Below, one piece after another: positions 27,949 to 36,395 of a stretch of 64,000 nt of DNA (positions are counted from its first letter, which is position 1; each line of letters opens with the position of its first letter). The notes beneath the pieces were generated by a model. It had not been told where the DNA came from, did no database searches, and worked only from the letters and a program-made list of their open reading frames with translations. Made by a program: the position numbers and the translations under genes. This DNA is from Geodermatophilus ruber (GTDB lineage: Bacteria; Actinomycetota; Actinomycetes; Mycobacteriales; Geodermatophilaceae), in NCBI RefSeq assembly GCF_900114385.1, contig NZ_FOSW01000003.1, positions 62,001 to 126,000 on the forward strand. The letters are read 5' to 3'.

Positions 27949-29394
27949 TCAGCCGTTGTGTGCGTCCCTCGGCGCGGTCAGCCGCGCGTCGAGGTCGAGC
28001 AGCGCGGCCCGGAAGCAGCTGAGCGGCGCCTCCGCCACGCCCGCGCCCACCTGGCCGCTGCCGTCGCTGTTGTGCAGAATGCCGGTTGTCACCTTCGGCG
28101 TGATGCCGTGCTCCACCACCCGGCGGACGTCCACGCCGAGCGGGGTGCCGCGGCCACCGAACGTGGGCAGGGTGAAGCGGCTGGACCTGCCGACACAGAC
28201 GCGACCCAGCTCATCGGTGAGTTCCGCGGCCGCCGCCAGGCCGCCGACCAGCTGCCCGACGGCGGGGGAGCCGGCCGCAGCCGCTCCGCCGAGACCGACC
28301 AGCTCGAGCACCGCGCTGTCGCCGATGTCCGGCGCGCTGTCGTCGGGGCCCTTGCCCGGGTGGTAGAGCGCGTGCCCGACCATCGGGGCGGGCGCCAGGA
28401 ACCACTCCTGTCCGCCGGAGAGCTTCGCGCCGAACTCGGTGCCGTTGCGGGCCATCGTGGTCACGATCGAGGAGCCCTCGACCTGCCCGGCCCAGGCGGT
28501 GAGCGTCCGGGCGGCGGCCATCGCCAGGGTGAGGAACAGCAGGTGGTTCGCGGCCAGGTAGCGGGCGACCTCCACGCGCCGGGGGTGCTCGGAGGCCATC
28601 AGGGACGGCAGCAGCTGCTTGATCAGCAGGTTGGTCGCCGCCTGGGTGCGCACGTGCACGTCGTCCCCCATGGCCACCGCCTGCGCCGCGATCGAGAAGA
28701 CGTCCACGGGGCCGCTGTCGCGCAGCACCTCCGCGAGCACCGGCTCCGCGGCTTCGCGCAACAGCACCAGCCGCTCCACGGCCTCAGGGGTGTCGCGGCC
28801 GAACCAGGCGACGTTGCCGGAGCCCTGCCCCAGCGGGGCCCAGGAGGAGAGCCCACCGGCCTCGAGCTCGACCACCCAGACCGGCGTGGTCGGGCCCATG
28901 ACGGTGGCCATCGGGACCACGCCGCCGGACTCGTTCGCCGGGGCGAGGGTGATCTCGCCACTGGCCAGCATCGCGTCTGCGCGGGCCACGTCCTCGGCCC
29001 AGCCCTCGGCGACGACAGCGGCGCGCATGGACCGGCGCAGCGGGTCGCAGGCTTCGGCCAGTTCCATCGGCGGGCCGGCGTGCAGCAGGGTGCGGCCGGA
29101 AAGCCCCGGCACCACGTCGCCGGCCCGCCGGACGCCGGTGAGCATCGGGACACCTGTGTCGAGCCGGCGGAACACCTCGGCGTTCGCCTCGTCCACCTGC
29201 TCGTTCAGCGGCCCGGACAGCCGGCGCAGCGCGGCCAGCGCCACCGGGTCGCCACCGGCGGGGACCCGCCAGTCGACCTGGACCGAGGGCCGGCCCTGCG
29301 CGGCGACCGCGGCGGCGAACAGCGGCAGGCCGACGTTGACGACCCCGACCTCGGTGGGGAGGGCGATGGGGGCGGTGGTGTCGGTCGAGCTCAT
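27949..29394 (-). CDS. DUF1116 protein, AllG/YlbE-like carbamoyltransferase subunit
   Basis: 481 residues. The DUF1116 core is visible: [20 protein letters not shown] near 165-185, GSGNVAWFG near 205, and [20 protein letters not shown] near 250. In Escherichia coli the DUF1116 protein AllG (YlbE) works with FdrA (AllF) and AllH as oxamate carbamoyltransferase, passing carbamoyl phosphate to carbamate kinase. FdrA and a carbamate kinase are both present 10 kb away, but AllH (DUF2877) is not. It is the last gene of the six-gene overlapping operon (4-bp overlap with the ASL-like gene), so its substrate may be linked to that pathway instead of oxalurate. Confidence 0.8.
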   Translation of the reverse strand: MSSTDTTAPIALPTEVGVVNVGLPLFAAAVAAQGRPSVQVDWRVPAGGDPVALAALRRLSGPLNEQVDEANAEVFRRLDTGVPMLTGVRRAGDVVPGLSGRTLLHAGPPMELAEACDPLRRSMRAAVVAEGWAEDVARADAMLASGEITLAPANESGGVVPMATVMGPTTPVWVVELEAGGLSSWAPLGQGSGNVAWFGRDTPEAVERLVLLREAAEPVLAEVLRDSGPVDVFSIAAQAVAMGDDVHVRTQAATNLLIKQLLPSLMASEHPRRVEVARYLAANHLLFLTLAMAAARTLTAWAGQVEGSSIVTTMARNGTEFGAKLSGGQEWFLAPAPMVGHALYHPGKGPDDSAPDIGDSAVLELVGLGGAAAAGSPAVGQLVGGLAAAAELTDELGRVCVGRSSRFTLPTFGGRGTPLGVDVRRVVEHGITPKVTTGILHNSDGSGQVGAGVAEAPLSCFRAALLDLDARLTAPRDAHNG

Positions 29395-30935
29395 CGGGAG
29401 TCCTCCTGGTCCGCGCCGGAGGCGAACGCCTCGGCCGTCTCGAGCAGGCGGCGGTCGGCCGCCTGGAAGCCCTCGCGGCGGTCGAGGGCTAGGTCACGCA
29501 GTTCCCGGGCCTGTTCCCTGCAGGACGCCGCCATCCCCTCGACCACCGGCGGCGCGGCCCCACCGGCGGCGGTCCGGGTCGCCACGATGTGCCGCGGGTC
29601 GAGGATCTCGACGAGGTCGCGGCCGGTCAGCCCGATGGGCCGGCCGGTGTACTCCCGGGCGGCGGCGTCGAGCATCGCGCCATCGAGGTCGATGCCGCGC
29701 AGCCCCGCCGCGTTGGCCCGGCGGACGGCGACCCCGACCACCTGGTAGGCGGTGCGGTAGTCGACGTCGCAGGTCTGCATCACGTACTCGGCGAGGTCGG
29801 TCGCCTGGCAGAAACCCGACTCCAGCGCGGTCCACATCCGGGCGGTGTTGACCTGCAGGGTGCGGGCGACTCCGCCGGTGAGCCGCGTGGTGCGCAGCGC
29901 GAGGTCGAGGGCGCGCGGCACCTCCCCGTAGGCGTAGATCAGGTTGTCGCTGCGGGCCGAGGGGCTCTTGACGACGGCGAGGAAGCCGCTGACCCGGCCG
30001 ATCAGGGTGCCCGAGGCGCCCCGAATGATCGACAGGGCGTAGGGGTTGCGCTTCTGCGGCATGAGCACACTGGAGCGGCTGAACCCGTCGGCCAGCGTGA
30101 CGTAGTCGAACTCGCTCGAGGCCCAGATCTCCAGGTCCTCGGCCAGCTTGCTCTGGGTGCCCACCAGGCTGGCGGCGACGGCCAGCACGTCGACGAGGCC
30201 GTCGGTCTGCCACATGGCGTCGCGGGTGTGCTCGATGACGCTGTCGAAGCCGAGCATCTGCGCCACCGGGCCCCGGTCGTCGAGCAGCCGACTGCCGTTC
30301 ACGCACCCGGCCCCGCCCGGGCTGCTGTTGATCCAGGCCAGCGCGTCGACCAGGCGGCGCACGTCGCGGAGCACCGGGTAGGCGAAGGACAGCAGGTAGT
30401 GGCCGTAGGTCGAGGGCTGGGCGTGCTGCAGGTAGGTCTGATCCGGCATCCAGGTGCGGCTGTGCTCCGCAGCCGTCTCCGCCAGGGTCTCGGCCAGTGC
30501 GGCGCCGGCCTCGATCAGGTCCACCACCTGGGTGCGCAGGTGCAGGCGCAGCGCGATGCGCACCGCCTCCCGCCGGGGGCGCCCGGCGTGCAGCCAGCCG
30601 GCGTCGTCCCCGATCTGGGAGATGAAGTGCCGCTCCCGGCTGTTGTACGGCTCGCCGAAGGCGGGGTCGTAGGGGAACTCCTCGGGTGTGGTGCGGTCGG
30701 CCTCCAGCAGCAGCGCGAGCAACCGGCGGGCCGGTTCCTCGGGCACCACGCCTCGGGCGCGCAGGTCGAGCACGTGCGCCAGGTCGGCCCGGTTCAGGCC
30801 GGCGTGCAGCAGCGGTGCGTCCGCGTTCTCCAGGTGGAACCCGGAGTCCACGAGCTCGGGGGCGGGCCCTTCTTGCGGTGGTCCGAGCCGGTGTCCGGCG
30901 GTCACGGGCGGGCTCCCCTCAGTGTCGCCTGTCAT
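29391..30935 (-). CDS. Argininosuccinate lyase-like aspartase/fumarase-superfamily enzyme
   Basis: 514 residues. The superfamily signature SSVLMPQKRNPYALS lies near residue 297, with the catalytic region HAQPSTYGHYLLSF near 175 and NSSPGGAGCVNGS near 212. Closest in look to argininosuccinate lyase, but no arginine genes are nearby. In bacterial coenzyme M biosynthesis (Xanthobacter xcb operon) two members of this superfamily act, one eliminating phosphate from phosphosulfolactate and one in thiolation; this gene and the adenylosuccinate lyase-like one fit those roles. It overlaps its neighbours by 4 bp on both sides. Confidence 0.82.
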   Translation of the reverse strand: MTGDTEGSPPVTAGHRLGPPQEGPAPELVDSGFHLENADAPLLHAGLNRADLAHVLDLRARGVVPEEPARRLLALLLEADRTTPEEFPYDPAFGEPYNSRERHFISQIGDDAGWLHAGRPRREAVRIALRLHLRTQVVDLIEAGAALAETLAETAAEHSRTWMPDQTYLQHAQPSTYGHYLLSFAYPVLRDVRRLVDALAWINSSPGGAGCVNGSRLLDDRGPVAQMLGFDSVIEHTRDAMWQTDGLVDVLAVAASLVGTQSKLAEDLEIWASSEFDYVTLADGFSRSSVLMPQKRNPYALSIIRGASGTLIGRVSGFLAVVKSPSARSDNLIYAYGEVPRALDLALRTTRLTGGVARTLQVNTARMWTALESGFCQATDLAEYVMQTCDVDYRTAYQVVGVAVRRANAAGLRGIDLDGAMLDAAAREYTGRPIGLTGRDLVEILDPRHIVATRTAAGGAAPPVVEGMAASCREQARELRDLALDRREGFQAADRRLLETAEAFASGADQEDSR

Positions 30936-31888
30936 CCGTCGCCTCCCATGAGTCCGGCGATGGCGTCGAGCAGGCCACCGGTGTGCCAGAACAGCGCCGG
31001 TTGTCCTCCGGCGGCGGCGGGCAGCGCGGCGAGCGCCTTGGCCGTGTACACGGGGTCGAGCACCAGCCCGGCGGCGCGCAGGGCGAGTGCGGCGGCGGCA
31101 TCCCCGGCGGGTGACGCCACGCCGTGCCCGGGGCCCCGGGCGTCGACGAGTTCGACGTCGGACTCGACCGGCCGGGGCTCACCGCGCCGGTCGGCGACCT
31201 GGCAAGCGAGCTCGAGCACCCGGGCGCTGACCTCCGCCGGGGGGCGGCTCACCGAGGCGCCGACGATGCGCAGCGGCCGTCCGAGCGCCACGTTGCCCGC
31301 GACGAGTCCGGCCAGGGTCCCGCCGGCGCCGGCAGCGATGACGACGACCGGTGCCTGCCCGTCGAGCTGGGCGAGGACCTCGTCGACCGCGAGCCGATAA
31401 CCCTCGGCGCCGACCGGGCTGGCGCCCCCCCGGGGGACGACGTAGGGCCGGCAACCGGCGGCGGTGAGCTCGGCGGCGACGACCGGTAGCTGCGCGTCCA
31501 CGGTGGTCCGGTCGAGGTCGTCGGTGAACCGGACCTCGGCGCCCCAGGCGGTGGCAGCGGCCAGGTTCGGGTGTGCCGATCGAGGGACGGGCGGCCCGGC
31601 GAGCACCAGCACGCACCCCAGCCCGGCCCAGGCGGCGGCCGCCGCGGCGGCCTGCACGAAGTTGGAGCCGAGCGTGCCGCCGGTGACCAGGACGTCGGCG
31701 CCACGTGCCCGGGCGTCCTCGACCAGCAGCTCGAGCTGGCGTGCCTTGTTGCCGGCGACAGCGAAACCGGTGAGGTCGTCGCGCTTGACCCAGAGCGGCC
31801 CGGTGAGCCCGAGGGCCGTCGCCAGCCGGGGAGCCGGGGTCAGCGGGGTGGGCAGCAGAGCCATGCCGCTGATGCCCTGCCGCGTCAC
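30932..31888 (-). CDS. PLP-dependent enzyme, D-cysteine desulfhydrase / ACC deaminase fold
   Basis: 318 residues. LWVKRDDLTGFAVAGNKARQ near 30-50 carries the PLP-binding Lys of AGNKARQLE, followed by TGGTLGSNF and a phosphate-binding loop GAGGTLAGL near 208. This is fold type II, the D-cysteine desulfhydrase / aminocyclopropane-carboxylate deaminase family. In bacterial coenzyme M synthesis a PLP enzyme of this kind takes part in the late sulfur step, and position between the two lyases supports that. ATGA-type overlaps on both sides. Catabolic D-cysteine desulfhydrase is the alternative, but operon context speaks against it. Confidence 0.85.
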   Translation of the reverse strand: MTRQGISGMALLPTPLTPAPRLATALGLTGPLWVKRDDLTGFAVAGNKARQLELLVEDARARGADVLVTGGTLGSNFVQAAAAAAAWAGLGCVLVLAGPPVPRSAHPNLAAATAWGAEVRFTDDLDRTTVDAQLPVVAAELTAAGCRPYVVPRGGASPVGAEGYRLAVDEVLAQLDGQAPVVVIAAGAGGTLAGLVAGNVALGRPLRIVGASVSRPPAEVSARVLELACQVADRRGEPRPVESDVELVDARGPGHGVASPAGDAAAALALRAAGLVLDPVYTAKALAALPAAAGGQPALFWHTGGLLDAIAGLMGGDG

Positions 31889-33237
31889 GCCTCGCCCTCC
31901 GCCGCCCGCGCCGCGCGCGCTCGCGCCACGACCAGGTCGACCATCGCGCCGGCCGCGCCGGCATCAGGTGCCAGCGCGGCGACCTCCTGCCCGCTGAGCA
32001 GGCCGGCTTCGACGAGCACGTCGGCCATCGGCCGCCCGGCGCGGCGGCCCTGTGCGAGCGCGACCTGCATGGCCTCCTGCGCGGCGTGCTTGCCGAGGCG
32101 CTCGGTGAGCACGGTGAGCGCCCGCTCGCTGCCGGTGTAGTCGTCCAGGTTCCGCCGCATGCCGGCGACGTCGACCTCCAGGCCGGTCAGCAGCTCCACG
32201 GCGAACGAGGCGGACGTCGCGGTGAGCAGGCACACCTCGGGCAGCGCGACCCACTCGGCCTTCCAGCTGCGCCCGTCGCGTTCGTGCACGCCGGTCATGC
32301 CCTCCAGCAGCACGGCCGTCGAGGCGCGGACCAGCCGGGCGAGGGTGTCCAGGTGCTCACTGCGTTCGGGGTTGCGCTTGTGCGGCATCGTGATGCTGCC
32401 GACCACCCCGGCGGGGACCGGCTCTGTCAGCTCACCGAGCTCGGGTCGCTGGAGCTCGTAGACCTCGTTGCCGATGCGGGCCAGGGTGCCGGTGACCATG
32501 GCGAGGACGCTCCCCACCTCGGCGATGCGGTCCCGGGCGGTGAGCCACGAGATGCCGGGGTCCGCGAGGCCCAGCTCGGCGCAGAACCGGGCCCGCACGT
32601 GCAGCCCGCGGGGCCCCTGGGCGGCGAGGGTGCCGACGCCGCCGCCGAGCTGGCCGACCAGCCACCGCGGCGTGCCCTCGCGCAGCCGGTCGAGGTGCCG
32701 GCGGATCTCGTCGGCCCAGGAGGCGGCCTTCCAGCCGAAGGTCACCGGCGCGCCCGGCTGCCCGTGCGTCCGCCCGGCGAGCAGCGTGTCGCGGTGCTGT
32801 TCGGCGAGATCGAGTGCCAGCTCCTCGGCGCGCAGCAGGTCGCGCCGCACCTCGCCGAGGACGGTGCGCAGGGCCAGCGACGTCCACGTGTCGGTGAGGT
32901 CCTGCACGGTGGCCCCGACGTAGACGTGGGGATGCACGTCGGCGGGCAGCACCTCGCGCAGCGCCCGGATCAGCCCGAGGGTGCTGTGCCCGGTGGCCCG
33001 GGTCTGGGCGGCGACCAGATCCAGGTCCAGCAGCTCCACCCGGGCGCGGGCGGTGATCTGCTCGGCGGCGGATGCGGGCACCAGCCCCTCGGCCGCCTGC
33101 GCCCGCGCCAGCGCGGCCAGCACATCCAGCCAGGCCTGCAGCCGGCCGCGCTCCTCGAACACCGCGCGGACCGGGGGCGTGCCCCAGAGGTGCCCGTACA
33201 TCGTCGAGTCGGAGATGCGGGCGCCGGAGATCGTCAT
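31885..33237 (-). CDS. Adenylosuccinate lyase-like aspartase/fumarase-superfamily enzyme
   Basis: 450 residues from ATG 33237. Signature GSITMPHKRNPERSE near 283, HGQPGAPVTFGWK near 155 and TVQDLTDT near 100. Length matches adenylosuccinate lyase and the related 3-carboxymuconate cycloisomerase, but purine or protocatechuate genes are absent. Its place in an operon that starts with a phosphosulfolactate synthase homologue suggests phosphate elimination from phosphosulfolactate to sulfoacrylate, the XcbC1-type step, or the later thiol addition; which of the two lyases does which cannot be told from the sequence. Confidence 0.82.
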   Translation of the reverse strand: MTISGARISDSTMYGHLWGTPPVRAVFEERGRLQAWLDVLAALARAQAAEGLVPASAAEQITARARVELLDLDLVAAQTRATGHSTLGLIRALREVLPADVHPHVYVGATVQDLTDTWTSLALRTVLGEVRRDLLRAEELALDLAEQHRDTLLAGRTHGQPGAPVTFGWKAASWADEIRRHLDRLREGTPRWLVGQLGGGVGTLAAQGPRGLHVRARFCAELGLADPGISWLTARDRIAEVGSVLAMVTGTLARIGNEVYELQRPELGELTEPVPAGVVGSITMPHKRNPERSEHLDTLARLVRASTAVLLEGMTGVHERDGRSWKAEWVALPEVCLLTATSASFAVELLTGLEVDVAGMRRNLDDYTGSERALTVLTERLGKHAAQEAMQVALAQGRRAGRPMADVLVEAGLLSGQEVAALAPDAGAAGAMVDLVVARARAARAAEGEA

Positions 33238-34109
33238 GCTTGCTCGGCCAGCTCCGCGGCCGCCTCGAGGGCCTCGCGCAGGTGCCCGAAGGAGGCCCCC
33301 CACGGAGTGATGACCACCCGGCCGTCGACCTCGACGTGGTTCTCCAGCAGGCAGCACTTGGTCAGCAGCACCTCGCCGGGGGGCAGCTCCACCCCGGCGG
33401 CGAGGGTGCGTGGGCAGGTGTCGACCTGGCGGACCGGTCCCTCGTAGAAGAAGTCGTGGATGGCGCGGGACCGGGCGCAACCCAGCAGGGTCCAATCGGC
33501 CTTCGGAGGCACCTCGTCGAGGTAGGACACCTCGGCGCCGGGCACGTCCATGCCACCGCCCCGGCACGGCAGCAGGTAGTGGCCCGTCGGTTCGCCGGGC
33601 AACAGGTCGGGGAGCTCCACGACGTGGGGGACCGGCAGCACGCCGGTCAGGTCGTCGGCGGTCTCCAGTACCCGCTCCACCTGGTCGAGCAGCTTGGCCG
33701 GCCAGGGCGGGGCGACGTCGAGAACGTGCAGGCGCACCGGGTCCGGGTCCAGCACGAAGCTCACGTGCCCGTACGAACCCTCGACGACCACGCACCGGGC
33801 GTCCGGCGCGGCCTGTGCGGCCCTGACCAGGTTGCTGGGGACGCCGGTGTCCAGCTCGGGGCGGTGCAGGTAGACGGTCTCGGCCGGGCTCGCCAGCAGC
33901 ACGACGTCCTCGACGGCCGAGAACAACCCGCTGGTCGCTCCCCGGATCACCTCGACCAGCGCGGTCTCCGCCCCGCGGCGCACGACGACGTACCGGCTGC
34001 GGCGGTAGACCGGCCGGGAGGTCAGCAGGGCTCGCAGGGGCTCGAGTTCCAGCGGCACATCGACGTCGGTCACCGAGACCTCGCGGTAGCGGTCGGGGAA
34101 GGTGCTCAC
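33234..34109 (-). CDS. Unrecognised Cys-rich protein in coenzyme M-like operon
   Basis: 291 residues, GTG start overlapping the previous stop by 4 bp. No family is recognised. Residues 1-180 look alpha/beta (YVVVRRGAETALVEVIRG, VHLHRPEL-like strands). The C-terminal third is Cys-rich: CRGGGMD, LLGCARSRAIHDFFYEG, VDTCPRT and LLTKCCLLENHVEVDG, all in motif-like settings that could bind metal or form a thiol/flavin active site. The operon holds candidates for sulfite addition, phosphate elimination, thiolation and C-S cleavage; the one missing step of the known five-step route is decarboxylation of sulfoacrylate, for which this is the only unassigned protein (inference). Confidence 0.7.
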   Translation of the reverse strand: MSTFPDRYREVSVTDVDVPLELEPLRALLTSRPVYRRSRYVVVRRGAETALVEVIRGATSGLFSAVEDVVLLASPAETVYLHRPELDTGVPSNLVRAAQAAPDARCVVVEGSYGHVSFVLDPDPVRLHVLDVAPPWPAKLLDQVERVLETADDLTGVLPVPHVVELPDLLPGEPTGHYLLPCRGGGMDVPGAEVSYLDEVPPKADWTLLGCARSRAIHDFFYEGPVRQVDTCPRTLAAGVELPPGEVLLTKCCLLENHVEVDGRVVITPWGASFGHLREALEAAAELAEQA

Positions 34110-34888
34110 CGGACGTGCACCCGGCCAGGGGTGGCGTCGAAGGTGTCCGCGCGCAGCCCCAGCCGCAGCGCCTCCAGCCCGAGCGCGTCCGACGGGGCGA
34201 CGTTGGCCAGGTTGACGTCCGGGCCGAAGCGACGGATCAGCCAGGCCTGCTGCTCCTTGCGCGGCGCCTCGAACACCGTGGTGCCGATCCCGACGGACTC
34301 GACGACCGCGTCGACGACATCGGAGCGCACCTCGCCGGTGGGGTCGAACAACCCGACCGTGCCGCTCTCCCGGCCCTCGGTCACCACCCAGGTCGCCCCG
34401 GCGGCGAGGTCGGCGGCGGCGTCGGCCGCCCAGACCGCCGGGGAGACCTCTGCCGTGGGGTCCTTCGCGCCGATCTCGGCGAGCACGATGAAACGGTCCG
34501 CGGCCGCCTCGATCAGCGCGCGTTTGTCGTCGGCGCTCATCGGGGCGACGCCGCAGGACACCTCGACGCAGGGGAACCCGACCTCGGCGGCCCACTGCAG
34601 GTAGGGCTCCACCGCGCCCTGCTGCCAGGCGACCTCGAGCAGCGTCCCGCCGGCGCAGGCGAGCACGCCGTGCCCGTCCAGCACCCTCAGCTTCTCGGCA
34701 AGCCCGGGGTCGAGGTACGCGGTGCCCCAGCCCAGCTTCCAGACATCGACATAGGCTCCGCACACGCGCAGCAGCGGGGCGATCTCGGCGACGGGCAGGC
34801 CCTTGTCGAGCACATGCGTGATGCCCCGCCGGCGTGGCTTCGCCGTGCGCTGTGGCAGGTTGAGGAAGGTCGGCATGGCGTTCACCAT
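34106..34888 (-). CDS. Phosphosulfolactate synthase homologue (ComA / XcbB1 type)
   Basis: 260 residues from ATG 34888, GGAAGGTGG 9 bp upstream. Clear ComA-family blocks: RGITHVLDKGLPV near 22-34, DVWKLGWGTAYL near 48-60, FPCVEVSCGV near 103 and EIGAKDP near 136, in a TIM-barrel length typical for the family. The reaction is addition of sulfite to phosphoenolpyruvate giving phosphosulfolactate, the first committed step to coenzyme M. First gene of the six-gene operon; only 44 bp separate it from the divergent AIRS-like gene, so both promoters must lie in or beyond those bases. Confidence 0.88.
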   Translation of the reverse strand: MVNAMPTFLNLPQRTAKPRRRGITHVLDKGLPVAEIAPLLRVCGAYVDVWKLGWGTAYLDPGLAEKLRVLDGHGVLACAGGTLLEVAWQQGAVEPYLQWAAEVGFPCVEVSCGVAPMSADDKRALIEAAADRFIVLAEIGAKDPTAEVSPAVWAADAAADLAAGATWVVTEGRESGTVGLFDPTGEVRSDVVDAVVESVGIGTTVFEAPRKEQQAWLIRRFGPDVNLANVAPSDALGLEALRLGLRADTFDATPGRVHVR

Positions 34889-34932
34889 CGTAAACAGCCA
34901 CCTTCCGCCGACCCGACCCACAGGAGCCGCCC

Positions 34933-35880
34933 GTGTCCGACCTCGCGAGCCTCGCCGACCACCTGCGGGGGCTGCCGGGCGTCCTGGCCAAGGCCGACAT
35001 CGGCCTGGTCGCCGACGTGCTGGGCGGTGGCGACTGGTATGCCGGTCCGGGCGACGACGGTGCGGTGCTGCCCGAGGGATCGGGGCACGTCGTGGTGGGG
35101 GGCGAGGCGATCCTGCCGGCGTTCGTGGCCGCCGACCCCTACGGCGCCGGGATCGCGGCCGTCCTGGCCAACATCAACGACCTCGCCGCCATGGGCGCGC
35201 GACCCGTCGCCCTGCTCGACACGGTGGTCGGACCCGAGCAGATCACCCGGGAGGCCCTGCGGGGCATGCGCTGGGCGGCCGGGATGTACGACGTCCCCAT
35301 CGTGGGGGGGCACCTCACCCGCACGGACGGGACGCCGGCGCTGTCCGCCTTCGGCATCGGCCGGGCCGACCGCGTGCTGTCGGCCAACCACGCTGCGGCC
35401 GGTCAGGTGCTCGTGCTCGGATGCTGCCTGGAAGGCGCGATGCGCCCGGACTTCCTGTTCTTCCCGTCCTTCCGCGAGCGGGGTGCGCGCATGGCAGGGG
35501 ACGTGCGCCTGCTGGCCGACCTGGCGGCGACCGGCGCCGCGGTGGCGGCGAAGGACGTCAGCATGGCGGGCCTGGTGGGGTCGCTGGCGATGCTGCTGGA
35601 GCCGCAGCGGCTCGGCGTGACCGTCGACCTCGACGTCCTGCCCGTCCCGGACGGGGTCCCGCTCGCCGACTGGCTGAGCTGCTTCCCTGCGTTCGCCTTC
35701 CTGCTGACCTGCCCGGCGGACCGTGTGGAGAGCTGCCTCGAAGGGTTCCGCGACCGCGGTCTGACCGCGCAGCCGATCGGCGAGCTCGACGACAGCGGCG
35801 AGGTGCGGCTGGCACGGTCGGGCGAGCAGGTGACCGTCTTCGACCTGACGGCTGAGGGTGTGACGAACCTGCGGCGATGA
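34933..35880 (+). CDS. AIR synthase-like protein, sll0787 / NitF family
   Basis: 315 residues, GTG 34933 with CAGGAG upstream. GPGDDGAVL near 38, then AAVLANINDLAAMGARPVAL near 75 are the PurM/AIRS signatures (ATP-binding and dimer interface), and VVGGHLTRTDG near 120 fits the sll0787 subfamily that occurs only in the Nit1C nitrogen-starvation cluster. Proteins of this superfamily phosphorylate or activate small substrates with ATP. The reaction in Nit1C is not known to me. Divergent from the coenzyme M-like operon with a 44-bp gap. Confidence 0.87.
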   Translation: MSDLASLADHLRGLPGVLAKADIGLVADVLGGGDWYAGPGDDGAVLPEGSGHVVVGGEAILPAFVAADPYGAGIAAVLANINDLAAMGARPVALLDTVVGPEQITREALRGMRWAAGMYDVPIVGGHLTRTDGTPALSAFGIGRADRVLSANHAAAGQVLVLGCCLEGAMRPDFLFFPSFRERGARMAGDVRLLADLAATGAAVAAKDVSMAGLVGSLAMLLEPQRLGVTVDLDVLPVPDGVPLADWLSCFPAFAFLLTCPADRVESCLEGFRDRGLTAQPIGELDDSGEVRLARSGEQVTVFDLTAEGVTNLRR

Positions 35881-35906
35881 GCCCTCGATCCGCCGGGCGG
35901 CGGTGC

Positions 35907-36395
35907 TCACCGCCGCGCCAGCGGGATCGTCATCCGCTGGTGCAGCACGCCGAGGTGGTCCTCGGGCCCACCGACGGGCGACCACCCCAGATGCACGAAG
36001 AACCGCACGTTCGGGGCCTGGACGAGGGCGTTCATCCGGCTGCCGCCACGGTCGCCGGCGAGGGCAACTGCGAGCCGCACCAAGGGCCCGCCGATGTGCG
36101 AGCGGCGGTGTTCGGGCAGAACCGCGAGCCGATCGCCCTTCCACAGCGTGCCGCTCAGCGGGTACAGCCGCACCGTGCCCGCCGGCTCCCCGTGGACGAA
36201 GCCGAGGACGTGCACGGTCGCCGGGTGCTCATCGTGCTCGTCGTGATCGTCGGCGGCGAAGAGGCCCTGCTCGGCGACGAACACCGCTCGGCGGATCTCG
36301 TGGTGTGCGGCAAGTTCCAGCGGCCCCCGGACGGGCCGGCAGGCGAGCGACTCCTCAGTGGGAGGTGAAGAGCGGGAGAGACGGACGTCCGTCAC
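35907..36395 (-). CDS. GNAT acetyltransferase, MSMEG_0567 / Sll0786 (NitE) family
   Basis: 162 residues from GTG 36395; ATG 36404 is the alternative, and both lie inside the end of the radical SAM gene. CRPVRGPLELAAHHEIRRAVF, then VAEQGLFA and RLAVLPEHRRSHIGGPLVRL (acetyl-CoA binding motif A) are typical for this nitrogen-starvation N-acetyltransferase family. The 41-bp overlap with the upstream gene indicates coupling. Acetyl acceptor unknown. Confidence 0.85.
   Translation of the reverse strand: MTDVRLSRSSPPTEESLACRPVRGPLELAAHHEIRRAVFVAEQGLFAADDHDEHDEHPATVHVLGFVHGEPAGTVRLYPLSGTLWKGDRLAVLPEHRRSHIGGPLVRLAVALAGDRGGSRMNALVQAPNVRFFVHLGWSPVGGPEDHLGVLHQRMTIPLARR

Noticed and set aside
29391-33237. 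Arginine and purine biosynthesis lyases as literal argininosuccinate and adenylosuccinate lyases
   Set aside because: No other arginine or purine gene is present and both overlap a ComA homologue and a PLP enzyme in one operon.
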